Shown piece by piece: positions 8,389 through 15,596 of a DNA stretch of 19,444 nt. Every line of letters begins with the position of its first letter. Positions within the stretch are counted from its first letter, which is position 1. Position numbers and translations under genes: made by a program. Under the pieces are notes generated by a model. That model did not search any database and was not told the origin of the DNA. It saw nothing but the letters and a program-made list of their open reading frames with translations. The DNA comes from DATJPR01 sp035506295 (GTDB taxonomy: Bacteria; Bacteroidota; Ignavibacteria; UBA10030; UBA6906), in the NCBI GenBank assembly GCA_035506295.1, contig DATJPR010000217.1:1-19444 (forward strand), written 5' to 3'.

Positions 8389-11238
8389 ATGCACCCATGC
8401 AGAATTCTCCTTGCGATTATCACTTTCATGGTTCTTCTTCCTTCGATGCCGACGTACTGCTTCGAGAAGCAGTCCGACGGGGTGGTGTTTGAGCTCAAAA
8501 AACAAGGGTCGACGGACCCGCGCCTGCTGAAGGTTCAGGTGTGCACGGAAGATATCATTCGCATTGTCGCCTCACCTGACAGCGTGTTTTCGACGCGGCC
8601 GAGCCTTATGGTCCAGAACCCCGTCTGGCCCTCCGTTCCCTGGTCGGTCAACGAGCACGACGGGGTCGTCGATGTCGTGACTTCGAAAGTCATCGCCCGC
8701 GTCAATCCGCTCAACGGCGCTGTTACGTTTTGCGACCCGACGGGCCACACGATCCTTCGCGGCAGGAACGGGGGCACGATCATCACCCCTGCCAATGTGC
8801 TCGGCGAGCAAACGTACCATGTCCAGGAACTCTTCGACTCTCCCGCCGACGAGGCATTCTATGGGCTCGGAGGAAACCAGAACGCGATCATGAACTACAA
8901 GGGGCACAACCTCGATCTCTATCAGAAGAACATGGTTGAGGTGGTCCCCTTCCTCGTCTCCAGCAAGAACTACGGAATCTTGTGGGACAACAACTCTCAC
9001 ACAAAGTTCGGAGATGTGCGCGACTATCAGCCCCTGACTGCCCTGAATCTGTTCGGCGCCGACGATGCTGCCGGGGGCTTGACGGCGGAATACTTCCGAG
9101 ACACTCAATGTGTATCGCTCTTCGCTTCTCGGAAAGAATCGACGATCGATCATGAATACCTTGATGTTCACGATCCCTTCCCCGATGGCTTCGAGAAGAA
9201 TGTCAGGGCCGTCCGTTGGAGCGGTGCCGTCGAGAGCCGCGCCACCGGGGACTACACGTTCCGACTTTGCTGTTCAGGCTACACAAAGATGTGGCTCGAT
9301 GGCAAGCTGGCGGTTGAGTCGTGGCGGCAGAATTGGCTCCCCTGGACCCATTTTGTGCGACTGCACATGGACCCGGGCAAACGCCATACGCTGAAGATCG
9401 AGTGGATCCACATGGGAGGGGGCATCAGCCTGACCTGTCTTGGCCCCGCAGATCCACTGTATGACAGCAGCCTCTCGCTTTGGTCCGAGGTCGCAGACGA
9501 GGTGGACTACTACTTCGTCCGCGGGGAGAATCTCGACCAGGTCATCCACGGCTATCGCCGCATTACCGGCAAGGCGCCCATGATGCCGCAATGGGCGCTG
9601 GGCTTCTGGCAGTCGCGTGAGCACTACGCATCGCAGGAGGAGATCCTGAACGTGGTCGGTGAGTTCCGCACACGGCGGATCCCGATTGACAATATCGTGC
9701 AAGACTGGTTCTACTGGCAGGAGGACAAGTGGGGCGACCATCAGTTCGATCCGGCTCGGTACCCCGACCCGGCAGGGATGCTCCGCACACTGCATAACGA
9801 TCTCCACACACACATGATGATCTCCGTGTGGGCGAAATTCTATGTCGGGACGAAGAATTACGAGGCGTTCAAGGAAAACGGATGGCTGTACATGCGGAAC
9901 GTCGAAGTCGGACAGCGCGATTGGGTCGGGCCGGGGTATGTTTCGACTTTTTATGACCCGTACGCTCCGGGGGCACGCGCACTCTTCTGGAAGCAAATCA
10001 ACGATGCGCTGTTCAGCAAAGGGATCGATGCATGGTGGCTGGACTGCACCGAGCCGGATATCCAGTCCAACCTTTCAAGGAAAGAAACGATCCTGCGGCA
10101 GGGGCCGACCGCTCTGGGCTCTGCTTCGCGGTATCTGAATACGTTTTCCCTCATGCAGACGCGAGCCGTGTATGAAGGTCAGCGCGCGACAAGCCCGATG
10201 CAGCGCGTGTTCATCCTGACGCGTTCGGCTTTCGCGGGAACGCAAAGGTACGCAGCGGCGACGTGGAGCGGGGACATCGCCTCGCGATGGTACGACTTGA
10301 AGGCGCAGATATCCGGGGGCGCCAATTTCTGCCTGGCTGGCGTTCCCTACTGGACGATGGACGTCGGCGGGTTCGCCGTGGAGCCGCGCTATGAACATCC
10401 GACGGCCGCAGACATCGAAGAATGGCGCGAGCTGAATACCCGCTGGTATCAGTTCGGCGCTTTCTGCCCGCTCTTCCGCGTTCACGGTCAATTTCCGCGT
10501 CGCGAGATGTTCAACATCGCGCCGGAAGGCCATCCCGCGTACCAGTCCATGCTCAAGTATGACCAGCTCCGCTATCGCCTGATGCCGTACATCTATTCCC
10601 TCGCGGGAATGGTGACGCACGACGATTACACAATCCTTCGCGCGCTCGTCATGGATTTTGGTGATGACGCGAACGTTCTCGACATCAATGACCAATACAT
10701 GTTCGGCCCTGCATTTTTAGTCAATCCTGTGACGGAGTACAAAGCCCGGGCGAGACAGGTCTATCTGCCGGGAAGCGGATGGTATCGGCTGCAGAACGGA
10801 ACGTACCTTGAAGGAGGCCGTACTGTTCAGGCCGACGCGCCCTATGAGGACATGCCGGTCTTCGTACGGGAAGGATCGATTGTCCCGTGCGGACCTGACA
10901 TCCAATACACGGGACAGAAGCCCGCGGATCCCATCCGGCTTTTCGTCTACACGGGAAAAGACGCAGCCTTTTCCCTCTACGAAGACGAAGGCATCAACTA
11001 CAATTATGAACAGGGAATGTTTGCGACGATTCCGCTGTCCTATGACGAGCAATCCCATACACTGACCATCGGTGCACGGAAAGGCTCGTTCCCCGGGATG
11101 TTGCACCAGCGTACGTTTGAGATTGTCTGGGTCACGAAAGACCGGCCCGTGGGGCTTGACTTTTCGCGTCCTGCCGATGCCGTGATGCATTATGACGGTT
11201 CACCGGCATCGATCACCATGAGTGCGGTTCGCCGCTGA
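8389..11238 (+). CDS. Secreted GH31 alpha-xylosidase-type glycosidase with inserted PA14 domain
   Basis: Retaining alpha-glycosidase, 949 aa from the ATG at 8389; the frame extends to a TTG at 8359, but the ATG begins a proper signal peptide (MHPCRILLAIITFMVLL). Residues 30-220 are the N-terminal beta sandwich (EAFYGLGGNQNAIMNYKG). A PA14 domain is inserted at about 230-355 (GGLTAEYFRDT, ATGDYTFRLCCSGYTKMWLD, TLKIEWIHMGGG). The catalytic barrel follows: GFWQSREHY, then WWLDCTEPD with nucleophile D552, and ATWSGDIASRW with acid/base D629. C-terminal beta domains start at about 770. A PA14 inserted at this point is known in the xyloglucan alpha-xylosidases of Bacteroides ovatus and Cellvibrio japonicus, where it helps to bind larger oligosaccharides. 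That, plus nearby GH2, GH3 and GH9 genes, favours xylose removal from xyloglucan oligosaccharides in the periplasm; alpha-glucosidase activity remains possible. GH2 starts 47 bp downstream. Confidence 0.92.
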   Translation: MHPCRILLAIITFMVLLPSMPTYCFEKQSDGVVFELKKQGSTDPRLLKVQVCTEDIIRIVASPDSVFSTRPSLMVQNPVWPSVPWSVNEHDGVVDVVTSKVIARVNPLNGAVTFCDPTGHTILRGRNGGTIITPANVLGEQTYHVQELFDSPADEAFYGLGGNQNAIMNYKGHNLDLYQKNMVEVVPFLVSSKNYGILWDNNSHTKFGDVRDYQPLTALNLFGADDAAGGLTAEYFRDTQCVSLFASRKESTIDHEYLDVHDPFPDGFEKNVRAVRWSGAVESRATGDYTFRLCCSGYTKMWLDGKLAVESWRQNWLPWTHFVRLHMDPGKRHTLKIEWIHMGGGISLTCLGPADPLYDSSLSLWSEVADEVDYYFVRGENLDQVIHGYRRITGKAPMMPQWALGFWQSREHYASQEEILNVVGEFRTRRIPIDNIVQDWFYWQEDKWGDHQFDPARYPDPAGMLRTLHNDLHTHMMISVWAKFYVGTKNYEAFKENGWLYMRNVEVGQRDWVGPGYVSTFYDPYAPGARALFWKQINDALFSKGIDAWWLDCTEPDIQSNLSRKETILRQGPTALGSASRYLNTFSLMQTRAVYEGQRATSPMQRVFILTRSAFAGTQRYAAATWSGDIASRWYDLKAQISGGANFCLAGVPYWTMDVGGFAVEPRYEHPTAADIEEWRELNTRWYQFGAFCPLFRVHGQFPRREMFNIAPEGHPAYQSMLKYDQLRYRLMPYIYSLAGMVTHDDYTILRALVMDFGDDANVLDINDQYMFGPAFLVNPVTEYKARARQVYLPGSGWYRLQNGTYLEGGRTVQADAPYEDMPVFVREGSIVPCGPDIQYTGQKPADPIRLFVYTGKDAAFSLYEDEGINYNYEQGMFATIPLSYDEQSHTLTIGARKGSFPGMLHQRTFEIVWVTKDRPVGLDFSRPADAVMHYDGSPASITMSAVRR

Positions 11239-11269
11239 TCTGGACACACACCACACCACTTCGAGCATG

Positions 11270-11277
11270 AGGAAGGA
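11270..11277 (+). promoter_or_regulatory. Ribosome binding site of the GH2 gene
   Basis: AGGAAGGA ends eight bases before the ATG at 11286 and fixes this start, which also opens a good signal peptide. Confidence 0.6.
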
Positions 11278-11285
11278 CACTATTC

Positions 11286-13742
11286 ATGAATGCCGAATCT
11301 CGCTTGCAGAAGTCCGGCCGCTTCTGGATCCCGTTGCTGATCGGACTGGTCGCCTTCTCGATGCACTACTCCATCGCCCAGACAGAGGGAAGGACGGTGC
11401 AGAAATTCGACAACGGCTGGCGGTTCACTCTGGGGGATGTCGCCGATGGTCAACTTCCCGGCTTTGACGATTCCCATTGGCGTCAACTGAATCTCCCCCA
11501 CGATTGGAGTATTGAGGGGACCTTCAGCACTGACAACCCCGCGACGGTCGGCGGCGGAGCGCTTCCTGGAGGGATAGGGTGGTACAGGAAAGAGTTTACC
11601 GTTCCCGATGCGCAGAAGGACCGGCTGTTGTTCGTCGAGTTCGACGGCGTGTACAGAAACAGCCAGGTCTGGCTCAACGGGCACTTCCTCGGCGCACGGC
11701 CATACGGTTACAGCTCCTTCGAGTATGAATTGACACCCTATCTTCGATACGGCAACGCAAAGAACGTGATGGCGGTTCGCGTGGACAACTCTGAACAACC
11801 GAATTCCCGCTGGTACTCGGGCTCCGGGATCTATAGGAACGTCTGGCTGACGAGCACGGCACCGCTGCGGGTCGATCATTGGGGGACGTATGTCACAACC
11901 CCCACCGTCACCACCTCGTCGGCAACGGTCGCCATTCGGACCTCAGTACGCAATTCCTCGAACAGCGATCAGGCCTTCGTTCTCCGCACTGTCGTTCTCG
12001 ATCCGACCGGGAAAGAAGTGGCCAGCACCGAAGCACAGCAGAAAATCGCTGATGCGGCAGTCTCTACGGTGGAGCAATTTCTGGTTGTCGCAATGCCCTC
12101 CTTGTGGTCGATCGAAGATCCCTCGATGTATCGAGCCGTGTCAACCGTTCTCCTGAACGGGAAAACCGTCGATCGATACGAAACGCCGTTCGGCGTTCGC
12201 ACGTTTGAATTCACCCCGGACAAAGGGTTCTTTCTGAACGGGAAGCCGGTCAGGATCAAGGGGGTATGCGACCACCACGATCTCGGCTGTCTCGGCTCCG
12301 CCGTCAACTATCGCGCGATCGAACGGCAGGTCCAGCTTCTCAAAGGAATGGGGGTGAATGCCATTCGTACTTCTCACAATCCTCCTGCACCGGAACTTCT
12401 GGAGGTCTGCGATCGGTTGGGCGTCCTTGTGATGGACGAAGCGTTCGATATGTGGAAGTTGGCAAAGACAAAATACGACTACGCAAACAACTGGGATGAA
12501 TGGCATGGGCGGGACATCAGCGACATGGTGTTGCGCGACCGGAACCACCCGAGCGTGATCATCTGGAGCATCGGGAACGAGGTCCGCGAACAGTGGGATC
12601 ACAAAGATACCCTTGGCATCCACATCGCACGGGAGCTGGCCGGCATCGTTCGATCACTCGATCCCACACGGGTGATCACCGCCGCATGCAACGATCCCGA
12701 CACCATGAACACGCTCTTTCGCTCCGGCGCGCTTGACCTGATCGGCCAGAATTACAGTATCGGCACCTATCCTGACTTCCCGCAGAGATTCCCGGGGAAG
12801 AAATTCATCGCCACCGAAACGACATCGGCCCTGGAGACACGCGGCCACTATGACATGCCGTCGGACAGCATCAGGCGTTGGCCGATCCAGTGGGACAAGC
12901 CGTGGCACGAGGGCAACCCCGACCACTCGTGCTCGGCATATGACAACTGCAGCGCGCCGTGGGGATCGACCCATGAAGAGACATGGAAGATCATAAAGAA
13001 ATACGACTTCCTGTCCGGGATGTTCATCTGGACCGGCTTCGATTATCTGGGCGAACCGACACCGTATGATTGGCCGTCGCGGAGTTCCTACTTCGGGATC
13101 ATCGATCTCGCAGGGTTCCCGAAAGATTCCTACTACATGTATCAGAGCGAGTGGACCACGAAGCCCATGCTCCACCTGTTCCCTCATTGGAATTGGAAAC
13201 CGGGTCAGACCATCGATGCGTGGGTCTATACGAACTGTGACGAAGTCGAGCTCTTTCTGAACGGGAAGTCCATGGGGACGAAACACAAGGTGGGAGATGA
13301 ACTGCATCTGATGTGGCGGCTCACTTATGAACCGGGAACGCTGAAAGCCGTCGCGAGAACCGCCGGAAAGGAAGTCCTCGTGCGGGAAGTAAGAACCGCG
13401 GGTCCGGCGGCGGCGATTGTGCTGGAGGCGGATCGCAGTCGTCTCACTGCAGACGGCGACGACCTCTCCTTTGTCACGGCGAAAGTGGTGGACGGAAAAG
13501 GTACGCTCGTCCCGGATGCGGACAACCTTATCCGATTCGCCATTGCAGGTCCGGGGACGATTGATGGCGTGGACAACGGATTGGAAACGAGTCTCGAACC
13601 CATGAAGGCGAGCGAACACAAGGCGTTCAACGGACTCTGTCTGGCGGTCGTTCGTTCCAAAGACGCGCCGGGCGAGATCACGTTGACCGCGAAGGCGGAT
13701 GGATTGAAGGACGGTACGATCAGGATACAAACGAAACGCTAA
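11286..13742 (+). CDS. Secreted GH2 beta-galactosidase-type glycosidase
   Basis: Retaining beta-glycosidase, 818 aa, probably periplasmic. A signal peptide covers residues 1-31 (RFWIPLLIGLVAFS ... SIA|QTE, mature Gln). Residues 38-195 are the sugar-binding sandwich (NGWRFTLGD, LPHDWSIEG, GGIGWYRKEF, YSGSGIYRNVW); an Ig-like domain follows to about 305. The barrel has RIKGVCDHHDLG, IRTSHNPPAP and IIWSIGNEVREQ (acid/base E432), and FIATETTSALETRG (nucleophile E511). FIWTGFDYLGEPTPYDWPSR (580-599) is typical of bacterial GH2 beta-galactosidases, and the N-x-K motif that binds the carboxylate in beta-glucuronidases is not seen. C-terminal Ig-like domains (DUF4982-type at about 630-700, invasin-like at about 710-815) complete it. 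It shares the operon with GH31 and would remove galactose from side chains. Specificity is inferred. Confidence 0.93.
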   Translation: MNAESRLQKSGRFWIPLLIGLVAFSMHYSIAQTEGRTVQKFDNGWRFTLGDVADGQLPGFDDSHWRQLNLPHDWSIEGTFSTDNPATVGGGALPGGIGWYRKEFTVPDAQKDRLLFVEFDGVYRNSQVWLNGHFLGARPYGYSSFEYELTPYLRYGNAKNVMAVRVDNSEQPNSRWYSGSGIYRNVWLTSTAPLRVDHWGTYVTTPTVTTSSATVAIRTSVRNSSNSDQAFVLRTVVLDPTGKEVASTEAQQKIADAAVSTVEQFLVVAMPSLWSIEDPSMYRAVSTVLLNGKTVDRYETPFGVRTFEFTPDKGFFLNGKPVRIKGVCDHHDLGCLGSAVNYRAIERQVQLLKGMGVNAIRTSHNPPAPELLEVCDRLGVLVMDEAFDMWKLAKTKYDYANNWDEWHGRDISDMVLRDRNHPSVIIWSIGNEVREQWDHKDTLGIHIARELAGIVRSLDPTRVITAACNDPDTMNTLFRSGALDLIGQNYSIGTYPDFPQRFPGKKFIATETTSALETRGHYDMPSDSIRRWPIQWDKPWHEGNPDHSCSAYDNCSAPWGSTHEETWKIIKKYDFLSGMFIWTGFDYLGEPTPYDWPSRSSYFGIIDLAGFPKDSYYMYQSEWTTKPMLHLFPHWNWKPGQTIDAWVYTNCDEVELFLNGKSMGTKHKVGDELHLMWRLTYEPGTLKAVARTAGKEVLVREVRTAGPAAAIVLEADRSRLTADGDDLSFVTAKVVDGKGTLVPDADNLIRFAIAGPGTIDGVDNGLETSLEPMKASEHKAFNGLCLAVVRSKDAPGEITLTAKADGLKDGTIRIQTKR

Positions 13743-13751
13743 GATACGAGA

Positions 13752-13834
13752 GAGTAGGCGGTAGGCAGTAAGGAGTAAGGAGAAAGATGGTGACAGTCGT
13801 TTTCTGCTTACTGCATACTCCCTACTGCCTACTC
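13752..13834. repeat. Heptamer-repeat inverted element, probable bidirectional terminator
   Basis: It fills the 103-bp gap between the convergent GH2 and GH9 genes. The left arm (13752-13784) is built of seven-base units such as AGTAGGC, GGTAGGC and AGTAAGG; the right arm (13802-13834) is its reverse complement, with 28 of 33 positions paired, around a 17-base loop. It starts ten bases after the GH2 stop and is followed on the plus strand by five T (13842-13846). It begins 11 bases after the GH9 stop on the other strand. The stem could terminate transcription both ways, but its periodic composition also looks like a dispersed intergenic repeat. Confidence 0.75.
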
Positions 13835-13845
13835 CCGATGATTTT

Positions 13846-15564
13846 TCACCGACGATCCATCGCGCTGCTAAAGTAGCCGGTGACAAACACGATCGGTGCG
13901 TTCCAGTTGATGCAGATCTCATTCGACGCGTAACTCCGATCGTCGTCCACGTAGCACTGCGCCGGCGGGGTGCCGGAGGGGAATTCCTTCTGCAACACCG
14001 AATCCGCGCGCCAGCTGTTTGGACCACCCGCGACGAGGCCGGGCACGGGCGCGTCGATCCCGTCTGCTGCGGAAGGCCGGTGATGGATATGCATCGCCGC
14101 GTGCGCCCCGACTCCCGTGAGGAAGGAGATCGATTTGCAGTTGCATCCCAGGATGTAGTTCAACTGCTCGAGTGCTGTTGCCACGAAAGATCGGTCGTTC
14201 GTCAGCTCGTTTCCGACGATCAGGACGACGGCGTTGTTGAGCACGATTCCGTTGCTCCCCCAGACATAGTCCTGTGTTCGCAATGTCACGTTCAATCCGT
14301 CTTCGGAAGCCCGGTGCACGAGCGACGAACACAAGGTTACCATGCGGGAGCGGAGGTCTGCGCGCGCTGAACTGTCGGAGGCGTTCTGCTTCCCCACCAG
14401 GTACTCAATCCCCGCCATCGTCTGCACGTTCGGCCACGACATCGCACTCGCAAAGACGCCGGACTTCGAGTAGTGATTGAGAAAGTAGTCGTTGTATGTC
14501 CTTTCGCCAGTCGTCTCGAAGAGTTCGACCGCGGCCCACAATCGTTCGTCCATGTCGTTCCAATCCCCATATCCTCCCGTCCATGTTCCCGGCGGATTCT
14601 GAAAGCCCATCGGGGGCACAAGCATGGGATGAAGCTCCAGGTACTTCCAGGCGGTTTTCGCTGCGACCAGGCAACGCCTGGCAAATGCTGGATCACGTCC
14701 CTTGAAGATTCGTGCGGCCTGTGCCGAAACAGCGGCGAAGTCACCCGTGGCGGCTGAAGACTTCTGGTAGATGAATCGCGTCGAAGTGTCCCGCTCCGGC
14801 ATTTCGAACCCGTCGAACTTCTCCGTCGTCACTTTGAAGTACTCGCCTCCGTCCACGGTATCCTGCATTTCCAGTAGCCAGTCGAGCTCGTAGCGGGCTT
14901 CGTCGAGAATGTCCGGGACGCCGTTGCCGCTTTCAGGAATGTTCAGATCGTCCTGCGAAAATCTCCCCGGGAACATTTCGTAGGCCATCAAGAGTGTGCC
15001 AACGGTAATCCCCGCGTTGACAACGTACTTGCCGTAATCTCCGGCATCATGCCAGCCGCCGCCGCTCGCGGAAAATCCCGTCTTCCCTGTCGAGGCATGG
15101 AACATTGCATCGTGCGAATGGCAGACCGGGTGGGCATACACGCCAGCGTACTTCGGAAGAAGTGCCAGACCGCACCGCTGGTAATAGTACCCCTTCAACG
15201 ATGCCCGATATGCCCCTTCAAGTGCATTGTCGGCAACCGCAAATGGCACAGAAGTGTCCCCCGGAATCGAGACCATTCGATATCTTCCCGGCGCGCGCAA
15301 TGCGCTGAAGTCGGCCTTCGATGTCCGTAGCCCCGTCGCAGGGTCCGTTGCGGACGTCAGCGACACCGGTCCTGAGAAGGCGATCGTTCCACCGTGATCC
15401 GTTATGACGCGGAAACTGTCGACCTTCCCGACGACATAGGCCTCCTTGCGCTGGTCGAGGAGGTATCCCGCCTGATTGACAAGAACGTATTGCGCCCGAG
15501 CAGCGCCGAGAAAAGTTACGATGAGGAGCAACAGGACAATAGATCTTCGCCTGGCCGTGGTCAT
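13846..15564 (-). CDS. Secreted GH9 endoglucanase-type glycosidase
   Basis: Inverting endo-beta-1,4-glucanase family, 572 aa from the ATG at 15564, which has AAGGAA three bases upstream; an in-frame TTG at 15588 is less likely. Signal peptide residues 1-24 (RRRSIVLLLLIVTFLGAARA|Q, mature Gln). Residues 26-112 form an N-terminal Ig-like domain (VLVNQAGYLLDQRKEAYVV). The (alpha/alpha)6 barrel follows, with GGGWHDAGDYGKYVVNAG carrying the catalytic-base pair D173 and D176, a conserved HIHHRPS, and the C-terminal SYASNEICINWNAPIVF with acid E549. There is no type IX sorting domain and no lipobox, so it is periplasmic or released. It is second in a minus-strand operon, 32 bp after GH13. GH9 enzymes act on cellulose, mixed-linkage glucan or xyloglucan; the GH31-PA14 and GH2 neighbours favour xyloglucan. 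Confidence 0.93.
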   Translation of the reverse strand: MTTARRRSIVLLLLIVTFLGAARAQYVLVNQAGYLLDQRKEAYVVGKVDSFRVITDHGGTIAFSGPVSLTSATDPATGLRTSKADFSALRAPGRYRMVSIPGDTSVPFAVADNALEGAYRASLKGYYYQRCGLALLPKYAGVYAHPVCHSHDAMFHASTGKTGFSASGGGWHDAGDYGKYVVNAGITVGTLLMAYEMFPGRFSQDDLNIPESGNGVPDILDEARYELDWLLEMQDTVDGGEYFKVTTEKFDGFEMPERDTSTRFIYQKSSAATGDFAAVSAQAARIFKGRDPAFARRCLVAAKTAWKYLELHPMLVPPMGFQNPPGTWTGGYGDWNDMDERLWAAVELFETTGERTYNDYFLNHYSKSGVFASAMSWPNVQTMAGIEYLVGKQNASDSSARADLRSRMVTLCSSLVHRASEDGLNVTLRTQDYVWGSNGIVLNNAVVLIVGNELTNDRSFVATALEQLNYILGCNCKSISFLTGVGAHAAMHIHHRPSAADGIDAPVPGLVAGGPNSWRADSVLQKEFPSGTPPAQCYVDDDRSYASNEICINWNAPIVFVTGYFSSAMDRR

Positions 15565-15596
15565 GGGTTCCTTGTGATTCGTGAACAAATGACATC

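Noticed and set aside
11286..13742. GH2 as a beta-glucuronidase, which would pair with uxuA
   Set aside because: The N-x-K carboxylate-binding motif of beta-glucuronidases is not found, and the FIWTGFDYLGEPTPYDWPS block is of beta-galactosidase type.
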